In this document: one piece after another, positions 1-7,436 of the stretch | Layout of the letters: the number at the start of each line of letters is the position of its first letter | How positions within the stretch are numbered: position 1 is the first letter of the stretch | Assembly: GCF_024346055.1 (NCBI RefSeq) | Contig: NZ_JAGQCH010000021.1 | Coordinates: forward strand, 1-52,978 | Origin: Cyanobium sp. Cruz CV13-4-11 | GTDB taxonomy: Bacteria; Cyanobacteriota; Cyanobacteriia; PCC-6307; Cyanobiaceae | Reading direction: 5' to 3' | Length of the DNA stretch: 52,978 bases | Position numbers and translations under genes: made by a program | Notes under the pieces: generated by a model | The model's input: only the letters and a program-made list of their open reading frames with translations | Told to the model about the DNA's origin: nothing | Databases searched by the model: none

Positions 1-77
1 TCCTTGATCCGCAACGACAGAGGGGCGGGCATCGCAGGGCTCCAGACCGGAATCGGAACCCTGTTGTCGCGTCTTGA

Positions 78-109
78 GACCCGCCTATGTAGTTGCGCGG
101 ACCCGCCTA
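78..109. repeat. Two 10-bp direct repeats (GACCCGCCTA) upstream of the hicA remnant
   Basis: The decamer occurs at 78-87 and again at 100-109, a 22-bp period that puts both copies on the same face of the helix. It lies about 60 bp before the hicA remnant, so it may be a relic operator. A plus-strand frame is open from base 1 to a TAA at 112-114 and could be the tail of a gene to the left, but I do not recognise it. Confidence 0.35.
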
Positions 110-170
110 CCTAATCGTCGCCGAACAGGCTGGCGTGAAAAGCGTGGGAAACGCTCGAACTGGCGCTGTA

Positions 171-297
171 ATGCCCCGGCTTCCAGGAATCAGCGCGTCT
201 CGTGATTCCGCGCCATGACCCGATCAACGCCATCACCATGGGCGCGATCGCCCGTGATGCAGGTCTGACGCCAGAGCAGTTCCGGCAACTGCTCTGA
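171..297 (+). pseudogene. hicA: hicA toxin remnant with internal deletion and frameshift
   Basis: The ATG at 171 begins MPRLPGISA, the usual N-terminus of one HicA mRNA-interferase subgroup. After nine codons the frame runs into a stop. From about 196 a shifted frame reads RLVIPRHDPI and then a typical HicA C-terminus (GAIARDAGL, ending FRQLL) to the TGA at 295. A HicA of this group is about 75-80 residues, so roughly 35-40 codons, including the double-stranded-RNA-binding core and the catalytic His region, are missing. The ATG overlaps a TAA (TAATG at 169-173), as in toxin-antitoxin operons, but no intact hicB is visible upstream. The product would be inactive. Confidence 0.75.
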
Positions 298-396
298 TGG
301 CAGCCCGCGCCCACCTCCGCCTACAGCCGCTGCCCTGGCCCCTGGCGATCTGCACGCGGGCACCGCAGACAGGGCAGGCGCTCCTACATTTGATGC

Positions 397-414
397 CTGA
401 TGCGTGAACATCAG
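397..414. promoter_or_regulatory. Inverted repeat just before the VapB start (candidate autoregulatory operator)
   Basis: CTGATG (397-402) and CATCAG (409-414) form a perfect 6-bp inverted repeat around a 6-nt centre. It ends directly before the ATG at 415. Ribbon-helix-helix antitoxins repress their own operons at such palindromes. The site could also be a small hairpin at the ribosome-binding region. Whether it is functional is inference. Confidence 0.35.
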
Positions 415-759
415 ATGCGCACCACCCTGCAGCTCGACGACGACATGCTGGCGGCGGCGCGGGTGCTGGCCCGGCAACAGCGCACCAGCCTGGATGCCGT
501 GATCAGCGAGCTGGCACGCCAGGCCCTTGTGGCGCCAGCGCCAGGCTCCAGTTCGGGAGACCCGGGGGGCGACCACCGCAACGGCCTGCCCCTACTGCCC
601 TGGAAGGAGAAGGGAGCACCGGTGGATCTGGAGCTCGTGAATCACCTGCGCGACGAGCTGGCGGCGCACCGCGGCGGCCGGCTGGTGAGCTTCGATCGCC
701 GCCTCAGCGGCGAGGGCATTGCTGGCGGCCGCGAGGCCCTCTGGTTGATCGAGGCCTGA
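415..759 (+). CDS. VapB antitoxin fused in frame to the C-terminus of a VapC PIN toxin (deletion fusion)
   Basis: The first ~82 residues are a normal VapB antitoxin: an MRTTLQLDDD ribbon-helix-helix start, then the RNGLPLLPW and ELVNHLRDEL toxin-binding segment. The frame then runs without a break into GGRLVSFDRRLSG..ALWLIEA, which resembles the last 25-30 residues of a VapC PIN-domain ribonuclease. A normal locus has separate genes with a VapC of about 130 residues, so the toxin N-terminus and its first acidic catalytic residues are gone. The product (114 aa) should still bind DNA but cannot be a nuclease. Start 415 is preferred over an in-frame ATG at 400 because family members begin MRTTL. 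A palindrome abuts the start. Confidence 0.7.
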   Translation: MRTTLQLDDDMLAAARVLARQQRTSLDAVISELARQALVAPAPGSSSGDPGGDHRNGLPLLPWKEKGAPVDLELVNHLRDELAAHRGGRLVSFDRRLSGEGIAGGREALWLIEA

Positions 760-765
760 GACCGC

Positions 766-2541
766 TCAGGACGAACAGCTGTAGTGCGACACCCCTCCGG
801 CGTTGAAGAATTCCCTGGGCTTCAGGCGGTCGTAGGTCGCCGCCAGCTCCGCAGGCAGCGCCTCGTAGGGATGGCGGAACACCTCCTGCAGCTCCCTGAC
901 CAGGCTGTAGTCCCCCTGCGCCGCCTGTTCATAGGCCGGGGCGATCAGCCATTCGCGCCAGGTGACCGCGGGATTCACGCGCTTCATCGCAGCGGCTGTC
1001 TCGCGGGGGTCGCCACTGCTGGTGATCTGCCCCCGCCAGCGTTGCAGCCAGCTCTTCCATTGGGCATCGAGCTCCTCTGAACAGGTCACATAGAAGCTCT
1101 CCTGCAGGGCCGAAACCTGCTCGGGGATATCAGACAGCCTGCGGAAGAAGATCGTGACGTCCACCTTGGAGCTCACCATCAGCTGCAGCAGCTCCTGCAC
1201 CAGCTCGGCGTCGTAGCGGTTCAGGCCGAGCTTGCTGGCCCACATCGCCTCGAGCTCCTGACCCATCACTTCCGCGAAGCCCTCACGGATCTCATCCAGC
1301 CTTGCCAGCGCCTCGGTGTTGCCCTCGAGCAGGGGCCGCAGCGAGGCCCAGAACATCTGGAAGTTGGCTCTAGCGGCCACCGGTTGGTTGAAGAAGGAGA
1401 AATGCTGGCCGCCGCCGGTCCAGGGCTGGAAGCGGGGATCGAACAGTTCGCAGAAGCCGAAGGGGCCGTAGTCGAGGGTGTAGCCCCCCGCCGCGCAGTT
1501 GTCGCTGTTGAAATTGCCCTGGCAGTAGCCCACCCGCATCCAGTTCGCCACCAGAGACGTGAGCCGGCCGCGGAACAACCCCGCCAACTCCACCACCTGG
1601 TCGCTGAACGCCAGGGCCGGATCAATCTCCTGGCGGTAGTTGCGCTCGATCAGGTGCTGAACGATCATCCGCAGTTCGTTGCGCGCCTCTGGATGGGCAC
1701 CGCTGCGGACGCGGCGGGCGAACAGCTCCAACTGGCCCACCCTCAGAAACGACGGCGCCACCCGGGTGGTGATCGCCGCCGGGTTGTCCACCAGGATGTC
1801 GGGATCGAACGAACGGGAGTTCGCCGAATACCAGGGCCGGCGCACAGTTTCCGATCGCGACACATAGAGCGTCAGCGAGCGGGAGGTGGGCACCCCAAGG
1901 GCATGCATCAACTCCTGCGCCAGAAACTCGCGCACGCTGGAGCGCAGCACGGCGCGGCCATCGGCGCCGCGGCAGTAGGGCGTGGGGCCACCGCCCTTGA
2001 GTTGCATCTCCCAGCGCCGGCCGCTAAAGACGCCTTCGAACACGGAAATGGCCCGGCCATCGCCATAGCCGTTGCCGGTGCCGAACGGGCACTGCTGGAT
2101 GTATTCGCTGCCGTAGATCGAGAGGGCATAACCGGTGGCCCAGCCGTACGGGCGCATCGGCGCCTGCGACGCCGTGATGTCACCGGAGAACAGCCGGCGG
2201 AACGGGTCGTCGTGGGCGAGCCCATCGCCCAGGCCCAGCTCATGGAAGAGGGTGCTGCTGTGCGCCACGAGCTCCGGCTCCAGCAGCGGGGTGGGTGTCA
2301 CCGGCACGTAATGGCCGGAGAACACCTGACGGGGCCGGTGATCCTGGCCGCCGGCGGTGGCCTGGGGATCCGCCCGCAGGGAATCCAGCAGCGAATAGTC
2401 GGCCCGCTGGGCGAACGCCGCGAACGTGGTTGTCGGTACGGCGGTGGGCGCTGCTGTCTGCACTGTGGTGGACGCGGCTGTCGGCACGGGTCTCTCGGGT
2501 GTGGCGCGGCCTGGGCAGGGCCCTGACGCTGAGATCACCAT
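766..2541 (-). CDS. selO: Protein adenylyltransferase SelO (YdiU/UPF0061 family)
   Basis: SelO is a pseudokinase-fold enzyme that transfers AMP from ATP to Ser/Thr/Tyr of target proteins and is linked to redox stress. Family hallmarks are present in order: [56 protein letters not shown] followed by [14 protein letters not shown] (metal-binding Asn and Asp). The C-terminus is SCSS, placing Cys at the antepenultimate position where vertebrate SelO has selenocysteine. The first ~40 residues are Ala/Thr/Pro-rich low complexity with no family similarity, so translation may start later, for example at an in-frame GTG around residue 27. It is convergent with the VapB-VapC fusion, 6 bp away. Confidence 0.9.
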   Translation of the reverse strand: MVISASGPCPGRATPERPVPTAASTTVQTAAPTAVPTTTFAAFAQRADYSLLDSLRADPQATAGGQDHRPRQVFSGHYVPVTPTPLLEPELVAHSSTLFHELGLGDGLAHDDPFRRLFSGDITASQAPMRPYGWATGYALSIYGSEYIQQCPFGTGNGYGDGRAISVFEGVFSGRRWEMQLKGGGPTPYCRGADGRAVLRSSVREFLAQELMHALGVPTSRSLTLYVSRSETVRRPWYSANSRSFDPDILVDNPAAITTRVAPSFLRVGQLELFARRVRSGAHPEARNELRMIVQHLIERNYRQEIDPALAFSDQVVELAGLFRGRLTSLVANWMRVGYCQGNFNSDNCAAGGYTLDYGPFGFCELFDPRFQPWTGGGQHFSFFNQPVAARANFQMFWASLRPLLEGNTEALARLDEIREGFAEVMGQELEAMWASKLGLNRYDAELVQELLQLMVSSKVDVTIFFRRLSDIPEQVSALQESFYVTCSEELDAQWKSWLQRWRGQITSSGDPRETAAAMKRVNPAVTWREWLIAPAYEQAAQGDYSLVRELQEVFRHPYEALPAELAATYDRLKPREFFNAGGVSHYSCSS

Positions 2542-2543
2542 CC

Positions 2544-2585
2544 TGGCGACGTTGCGGCCATCACTGGCGACATTGCGGCCATCAC
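2544..2585. repeat. Two tandem 21-bp repeats upstream of selO
   Basis: The unit at 2544-2564 is repeated at 2565-2585 with one mismatch (G/A at the eighth position). It lies immediately upstream of the assigned selO ATG (2539-2541 on the plus strand), between the divergent selO and DUF433 genes. It may be a simple slippage duplication. Confidence 0.6.
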
Positions 2586-2649
2586 GCCGGTTGTGCGGTT
2601 ACAGGTGCGTTCAAGCCTGAACGCGGCGTGGGCGGTTTAGCGTTGAACC

Positions 2650-2880
2650 ATGGACTTCCAAGGGCAGATCACCATCAACCCTGCCGTGCGCTTCGGCAAG
2701 CCCTGCGTTCGCGGTACCAGGATCACGGTGGGGGATGTGCTCGGCTTTCTTGCCAGCGGCATGGGGGAAGCGGAACTGCTGGAGGACTTCCCGCAGCTCA
2801 GCCATGACGACGTGCTGGCTTGCCTGGCCTGTGCAGCAGATCGGGAACGCCTACTCCTCAGCCTGACCACGGCGGCGTGA
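2650..2880 (+). CDS. DUF433 domain protein (VapB45-type antitoxin), orphan
   Basis: The 76-residue product shows the DUF433 pattern: ITINPAVRFGKPCVRGTRITV, a helix-turn-helix-like middle (GDVLGFLASGM), then LLEDFPQLSHDDVLACLACA. DUF433 proteins usually act as antitoxins for a DUF5615 PIN-like nuclease encoded just downstream. Here the 150 bp after the stop contain no such gene, so this is an orphan copy. It starts about 110 bp from the divergent selO gene. No strong Shine-Dalgarno sequence precedes the ATG. Confidence 0.8.
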   Translation: MDFQGQITINPAVRFGKPCVRGTRITVGDVLGFLASGMGEAELLEDFPQLSHDDVLACLACAADRERLLLSLTTAA

Positions 2881-3031
2881 GCGTCCAGTGCCCCTGCAAG
2901 CGATCTTTTCCTAGGCAGGATTGGATTTGAACAGTCTTCAGAAGTTGTTCTGTTGGCGATCGTCTTTCTCCTGTCTGTCCTGGCGAAGCTTGAAGGCCGC
3001 TCAATCTGGCTTCTGAGCCATCTCGCCTCGA

Positions 3032-3796
3032 TCAGTTTTGCCATCTGTTTGCGACACCCTTCGGCGCTGCGGGCAGCAGCGGGGTGGGGTCCACCGCCAC
3101 CAGGCCCTGCGGTTGCCGTTGGCGCAGTTCCAGATGCAGATGGGGGGTGCTGGCGTTACCGCTCTGGCCCACCTGGCCCAGGGGTTGTCCGGCGCGCACG
3201 CTCTCGCCCTGCTCCACGGACGCCCTCAGCAGGTGGCCGTAGAGGCTCGACCAGCCCCCACCGTGATCGATCAGCACCGTGAGGCCGTAGCCATCGATCA
3301 CGGCCACCCGCTGCACCCGGCCCGCCAGCACCGCCAGCACCGCGGTGCCCTCGTCGGCGATCAGATCCAGCCCGGTGTGCATCCGCCAGGCGCCCCGCGC
3401 CGTCGAATACCGCCAGCCCCAGGGATCCTGCTCAAAGGCCCCAACGGCCATGGGGTAATGGAGTGGCCCTGGAAGGCTCAGCCCGACATCGCCGGGCCCG
3501 GGCGGTGGCGTCTGGAGGGCAAGATCCCCCACGGCCACGACCCCAGGAACCAGCGTGGGCCGCTCGGGCCTGGCGGGCGCCATCAAGGGCGTGGGCGTTC
3601 TGGCGGGGGAGGGGATGGCCGGGGCCGGCGGCAGCAGGGCGGCGGGCCCGGGCTCCCGCTCAGCCCCCGCCCCACTGGCCGAATCGGGGATCAGCGGCTC
3701 GGGCAGCGGCAGCGCGGCGCTCGGTGCCGCACCCGCCGGCACGCCCAGCAGTGCGAGCAGCAGAACCGGTACCCAGCGGCGGCGTGCAGGGGCCAT
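3032..3796 (-). CDS. Secreted M23-family metallopeptidase (LytM-like murein hydrolase)
   Basis: This exported zinc peptidase probably cuts peptidoglycan cross-links in the periplasm. The ATG at 3796 gives a signal peptide (MAPARRRW, then VPVLLLALLG and an Ala-rich cleavage region), so longer upstream frames were rejected. A Pro/Ala-rich linker of about 80 residues leads to the catalytic domain. It carries the full M23 zinc set: the H and D of MHTGLDL and the H-x-H of TPHLHLEL, plus the usual GYGLTVLIDHGGG and SLYGHL. No LysM or SH3 domain is present. The mature protein is about 230 aa. It is transcribed away from the following META/methyltransferase genes. Confidence 0.85.
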   Translation of the reverse strand: MAPARRRWVPVLLLALLGVPAGAAPSAALPLPEPLIPDSASGAGAEREPGPAALLPPAPAIPSPARTPTPLMAPARPERPTLVPGVVAVGDLALQTPPPGPGDVGLSLPGPLHYPMAVGAFEQDPWGWRYSTARGAWRMHTGLDLIADEGTAVLAVLAGRVQRVAVIDGYGLTVLIDHGGGWSSLYGHLLRASVEQGESVRAGQPLGQVGQSGNASTPHLHLELRQRQPQGLVAVDPTPLLPAAPKGVANRWQN

Positions 3797-3994
3797 CGAA
3801 CAGGCCAGTGGCAGCTGCGTTGTACCGCCTCCCGGGGGCCCATGCCCGCAACCGCCACCCAGGGTGCGATAGCGGGACTGCTCCTGCACCAGCTTTGGCG
3901 AGCTCTGGGGCTCCCTGCTGGCGGGGACCGGGCGCCTGAGGCGGCGGGGCAAACTGCGGCGGTTCTAGCCTCGCCCCCATCGCAAGCCGACGTC

Positions 3995-4144
3995 ATGAAG
4001 CTGCCGGAAGGCTGGCGGATCTACGCCCTGGTTCTGGGACTGAACGTGCTGGCGCTCTCGCTCTGGTGGGTGGATCGCGACGTGGTGCCCCACCCCTCCG
4101 CCGGCGGCATGGGCGCCTGGATCGCCGCCCGCCTGGGATCCTGA
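3995..4144 (+). CDS. Small single-span membrane protein, 49 aa, function unknown
   Basis: The frame starts with MKLPEGWRIYALVLGLNVLA and contains one hydrophobic segment (about residues 9-25) followed by a charged WWVDRDVV stretch and a Gly/Ala-rich end. It finishes 16 bp before the ATG of the META gene, so the two are probably co-transcribed. I do not recognise the family. The amphipathic start, the clean membrane span and the operon-like spacing support a real gene. Confidence 0.5.
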   Translation: MKLPEGWRIYALVLGLNVLALSLWWVDRDVVPHPSAGGMGAWIAARLGS

Positions 4145-4160
4145 GTTGCCCGTGATCACG

Positions 4161-4946
4161 ATGAACCGCCAACACCTAAGGCCACTGGTCGCCCTGCTGG
4201 CCCTGCTGCCGGCGGCGCACGCCGTGGCTGCGCTGGCGGCCACACCCTCCCCTACCCCGCTCGAGGGCACCGCCTGGGTGCTGGAGCGGCTGGGGCAGCG
4301 CCAGCCCCAGAACGGCACCACCATCACCCTGCGCTTTGAGGCTGGCCGGGTGGCGGGCAGCGACGGTTGCAACCGCTTCGGCGCCCCCGTCACGGTCCGG
4401 GGGACGGGCCTGCAGGTGTCGTCCCGGGGCCTGAGCACCAAAATGGCCTGCCCGCCGGCGGTGATGCAGCAGGCCGAAGCCTTCCAGACGGCGCTCGCCA
4501 GCAGCCGGGGTTTCCGCCTCGACGGCGAGCGCCTGCGGCTGCTCTCGGCCGACGGCCGGCCCCTGCTGGTGCTGGTGGCCCAGTCGCAGCGGCTGGTGGG
4601 CAGCACCTGGCGGGTGGCGGGCTTCAACAACGGCCGCCAGGCGCTGGTGAGTCCGATCCTGGGCACCAGCCTCTCGTTGCGGGTCGTCAAGGACGGCCAG
4701 CTGGCCGGTTCGGCGGGCTGCAACCGCTTCACCGCGCCGATGCAACTGGAGGGCACCCGCGTCCGCATCGGCACCCCGGTGACGACCAGAAAGCGCTGCG
4801 CCGGCGCCGGGGTGATGGAGCAGGAGCAGCAGTTCCTGGCCGCCCTGCCGACGGCCGCCAGCCTGCGGCTCGAAGGGGAGTCCCTGGAACTGCGCCGGTC
4901 CGACGGCGCCATCGCCCTCAGCCTGCGGCGCGTTCCGGGGCCCTGA
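4161..4946 (+). CDS. Exported protein with two META (HslJ-like) domains
   Basis: A signal peptide (MNRQHLRPLVALLALLPAAH and an Ala-rich tail) is followed by two homologous META domains at roughly residues 33-130 and 140-255. Each begins with a Thr-Trp segment (GTAWVLERL, GSTWRVAGF) and has a GCNRF motif (SDGCNRFGA, SAGCNRFTA) and a Cys near its end (MACPPAV, KRCAGAG). META proteins are periplasmic or lipoprotein-like and in enterobacteria include the heat-inducible HslJ. The two Cys of each domain could form a disulfide. ATG 4161 is preferred over the TTG at 4146 because it gives a clean signal sequence. The methyltransferase ATG follows 9 bp after the stop. Confidence 0.75.
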   Translation: MNRQHLRPLVALLALLPAAHAVAALAATPSPTPLEGTAWVLERLGQRQPQNGTTITLRFEAGRVAGSDGCNRFGAPVTVRGTGLQVSSRGLSTKMACPPAVMQQAEAFQTALASSRGFRLDGERLRLLSADGRPLLVLVAQSQRLVGSTWRVAGFNNGRQALVSPILGTSLSLRVVKDGQLAGSAGCNRFTAPMQLEGTRVRIGTPVTTRKRCAGAGVMEQEQQFLAALPTAASLRLEGESLELRRSDGAIALSLRRVPGP

Positions 4947-4955
4947 GAACCGCGT

Positions 4956-5657
4956 ATGGATCTGCCAAGGGTGGTGTTCTTCGGTCGCACCGGGGCTGAC
5001 GCGCTGGCGTTCTTCAACCTCGATCTGGCGGCCTGGCGGGGACGCAGGGTGCTCGATTGCCCCGGCGGACCCGGTTCCTTCACCGCCCTGGCCCGCGCCG
5101 CCGGGGTGGAGAGCGTGGCGGCCGATCCCCTGTACACCCTGTCGTTGCCGGAGCTGGAGCGCCGCTGCCGCGACGACGTCGCCTTCACCATGGAGCGCCT
5201 GGCCCAGAGCCCGACGCTGCGGCCGGACTTTGATCAGGCCCGGTTCCGCCAGGGGAAGATGGAGGCCCTCGAAACCTTTCTGGCCGACCGGCGGGAGTAT
5301 CCGCAGGCCTACCGCGCCGCGGCGCTGCCCTCCCTGCCCTTCGCGGCGGCCAGCTTCGATCTGGTGCTCTGCGGCCATCTGCTGTTCTGTTATGCCCCGA
5401 TCGCCGACGGCGGCCTCAGCGAACAGCCCGACTTCAACCTCGACTGGCACCGGCGCGCCCTGGCCGAACTGCTGCGGGTCAGCCGGCAGGAGGTGCGGAT
5501 CTATCCCGCCCACACGATCGAACGCCACCCCCGGGTGCATCCCTGGGTGCAGCCCCTGCTCGCCTCCCTGCCGCCGGGGTGGCAGGGGCACCTGGAGCCC
5601 ACCACCTACGACGAAGGCTTCGAGGGCGAGACGCCGATGCTGCGGCTGCGGCGCTAG
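4956..5657 (+). CDS. Class I SAM-dependent methyltransferase, substrate unknown
   Basis: The Rossmann-fold motifs of class I methyltransferases are visible: motif I VLDCPGGPGSF (SAM-binding glycine loop, about residues 31-41), an acidic residue ending strand 2 (VAADPLYTL), and motif IV FDLVLCGHLLF near residue 135. The C-terminal part has the TTYDEGFEGE segment and ends in LRLRR. The length (233 aa) is complete. It lies 9 bp after the META gene, so the small membrane protein, META protein and methyltransferase likely form one operon. The sequence gives no hint of the substrate. Confidence 0.7.
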   Translation: MDLPRVVFFGRTGADALAFFNLDLAAWRGRRVLDCPGGPGSFTALARAAGVESVAADPLYTLSLPELERRCRDDVAFTMERLAQSPTLRPDFDQARFRQGKMEALETFLADRREYPQAYRAAALPSLPFAAASFDLVLCGHLLFCYAPIADGGLSEQPDFNLDWHRRALAELLRVSRQEVRIYPAHTIERHPRVHPWVQPLLASLPPGWQGHLEPTTYDEGFEGETPMLRLRR

Positions 5658-5716
5658 ATCGCGCCTTCCCCCTGCGGGCCAGGGGCCCATTGATCACGAA
5701 TCCCACACTAAATTTC

Positions 5717-5730
5717 GTAAAATTCGATAC
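5717..5730. promoter_or_regulatory. NtcA-type box GTA-N8-TAC upstream of the 5815 gene
   Basis: GTAAAATTCGATAC matches the cyanobacterial nitrogen regulator consensus GTAN8TAC exactly. It sits in an AT-rich stretch of an otherwise GC-rich intergenic region, 85 bp before the next ATG. A canonical class-II arrangement needs a -10 element about 22 bp downstream, and I find only weak candidates (TGTAAC at 5744-5749). The site may therefore be fortuitous. Confidence 0.35.
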
Positions 5731-5814
5731 AAAAAGCGGGGAATGTAACGGGTCGTGGCTGGTTTTCGCCCCTGGAGACACACTGACAAAAAACTGCACC
5801 AGGAGTGAATTCCC

Positions 5815-6525
5815 ATGACGTATCTGACCTGGAGGCGGGAGCTGGTGCGCTCCGCCATCGATCAGATGCTCGCTGCCACCGATCCCGACCGCGGCCCCTT
5901 CGGTGATGGGGGTGTGCTGTTCAACGCGATGATGCAGGACCTGAGCGAGAGCCTGCCGGCGCTGGAGATCGTGGCGGCCGCCAACGACATCCTCACCGCC
6001 CACCGGGGCTTCTGCGAGGGGCGCAGCTGCGAGGTGGCCCAGGCCCTCAAGGTGTGCCTGTCGATGCCCGCCGAGAAACAGGGCCTGGAACGAAGGCTCG
6101 TGCTCGACCGCGAGCGGGTGGAGCAGAACGCCCTCAGCCATGACGCCAGCCTGCTGCTGGTCTGGGATGGCCGGCGCACCAGCGCCATCGAGGAGCTCGG
6201 CGTCGCCGCCCTCAGCGAGCGCTTCCCCTGCCAGGGCAGCGAGGCCCGCTGGACCACCGGCGAGTTCGTGGCCCTGCTGGAGTCCCGTGCCCTGCAGTGC
6301 CGCCGCACCCGGGTGGCCCAGGAAATCGTGGCGGAGGATCCCGCCACTGCCCCCTCCGGCGGCACCGTGGTGCTGGTGTTCCCCACCGATCCCGGCACGC
6401 GTCCCTGGGTCGCCACCGTGGCCGTGGCCCTGCCCACGGAGGAGCTTCCCGAGAGCGAACCCCCCACCCTCGACGGCTACCAGGCCATGCGGGTGCTGGT
6501 GGGTCCCACCAGCACGTCGGCATAA
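5815..6525 (+). CDS. Uncharacterised 236-aa protein behind an NtcA-like box
   Basis: I do not recognise this protein. A good ribosome-binding site (AGGAG, 8 bp before the ATG) fixes the start. The N-terminal ~120 residues look alpha-helical, with alternating charged and hydrophobic residues. A central segment (SLLLVWDGRRTSAIEELG) resembles a beta-strand-turn unit, and the end is Pro/Glu-rich (PTEELPESEPPTL). Four Cys are scattered (HRGFCEGRSCEV, FPCQG, ALQCRR). No signal peptide or membrane span is evident, so it is probably cytoplasmic. Its last ten codons overlap the 3' end of the convergent ATP-grasp gene inside a 23-bp inverted repeat. Confidence 0.6.
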   Translation: MTYLTWRRELVRSAIDQMLAATDPDRGPFGDGGVLFNAMMQDLSESLPALEIVAAANDILTAHRGFCEGRSCEVAQALKVCLSMPAEKQGLERRLVLDRERVEQNALSHDASLLLVWDGRRTSAIEELGVAALSERFPCQGSEARWTTGEFVALLESRALQCRRTRVAQEIVAEDPATAPSGGTVVLVFPTDPGTRPWVATVAVALPTEELPESEPPTLDGYQAMRVLVGPTSTSA

Positions 6526-7436
6526 CGGCCGAAAGCCTCCCCCTCGCTGAGGAACAGCCGGGGGATCACCAGTTCACACTCCAGCAGCAGCAGCTCGCCG
6601 CCCTCGTCCCGAATCCCGTCGATGCGGGCGTAGGGCAGCACCCCGAAGCGCCGCCGCAGGCGTTCCTCCACCGCAGTGGCCCAGCCCTGTTCCGCCGCAC
6701 TCGCCTGCCGCAGCCGGTTGCGGCCTCCGAAGCCTTCGTGGGCGATCCAGCCCCCCGCCGCCACGCTCTTGGCCACGGCGTGGGAGAAATGTCCACCGAG
6801 GAACACAGCGCTGAACTCCCCCGCCCGGCAGATCTCCGGCAGAAAGCGCTGCAGGCACACCTCCCCGTCCTGCGCCAGCCGCTCCAGCCAGCCATCGGCG
6901 TCCGCGGCCTCCGCAGCCGTACTGCCATCAGCCGCGGTGATCGCCAGGCGCGGACCCTCCCGGCGCACCCGGTAGGTGTGCCAGCTCCTGGCGCCGATCG
7001 CCGGCTTGAGCACTGCCTCGCTCCAGCCGCACGCCTCCAGAAGCCCCGCCAGCGAACCGCGCCAGCCGGCTGGAAGCCAGCGGCTGGGAATCAGGGCCAC
7101 CCCCTCCCGCTCCAGCTGGGGCAGGTAATCACGCTTGGTGTGACCCGCCAGAATCACCGGCAGCGGATTGGCCAGTGGCACCCCGAGGCTGGCGAGCTGT
7201 TCCGCCAAGGCGCCGATGCGGGGCAGGAAGTCGGGGTGGCGATGGCTGTCACGGCAGTCACGCACGCTGACCCGATCGAAGCGCCTCCAGTCGGTGGTGT
7301 CGCCGTTGGTGAGGGATGGCAGGGGCACCAGCTCACTGGCGATGCCGCGGTCGGCGAGGAAGGCCCGCAGGGCCGGCGTCTCGTCGTGGATCCGCCCCAG
7401 GTGCAGCAGCGCGATCAGGCCGGCAGGATGCCCCAC
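6477..7436 (-). CDS. ATP-grasp domain protein (RimK/glutathione-synthetase-like ligase)
   Basis: The fold is suggested by a glycine-rich pre-ATP segment (AGHTKRDYLPQLEREG), the lysine strand AVLKPAIGARSWHTYRV where Lys should contact ATP, the hinge CLQRFLPEI, the AVFLGGHFSHAV segment, and the metal-binding end YARIDGIRD..GELLLLECELVIPRLFL. In the last of these, Asp and Glu/Asn positions bind Mg2+. Such enzymes join a carboxylate to an amine or thiol; the substrate here is unknown. The start overlaps the end of the upstream 132-aa gene by 22 bp, implying an operon. The C-terminal residues after GRYAD are encoded by the inverted repeat and may be a secondary extension. Confidence 0.7.
   Translation of the reverse strand: MGHPAGLIALLHLGRIHDETPALRAFLADRGIASELVPLPSLTNGDTTDWRRFDRVSVRDCRDSHRHPDFLPRIGALAEQLASLGVPLANPLPVILAGHTKRDYLPQLEREGVALIPSRWLPAGWRGSLAGLLEACGWSEAVLKPAIGARSWHTYRVRREGPRLAITAADGSTAAEAADADGWLERLAQDGEVCLQRFLPEICRAGEFSAVFLGGHFSHAVAKSVAAGGWIAHEGFGGRNRLRQASAAEQGWATAVEERLRRRFGVLPYARIDGIRDEGGELLLLECELVIPRLFLSEGEAFGRYADVLVGPTSTRMAW
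6493..6515. repeat. 23-bp inverted repeat shared by two convergent gene ends
   Basis: GTGCTGGTGGG (6493-6503), a single T, then CCCACCAGCAC (6505-6515) is a perfect inverted repeat with 11-bp arms. It lies within the overlapping 3' coding ends of the genes at 5815-6525 (+) and 6477-7436 (-). Both strands read it in the same phase as VLVGPTST. With no T-tract it is not a classical terminator, although a very stable hairpin could form in either transcript if the central bases open. Confidence 0.85.
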
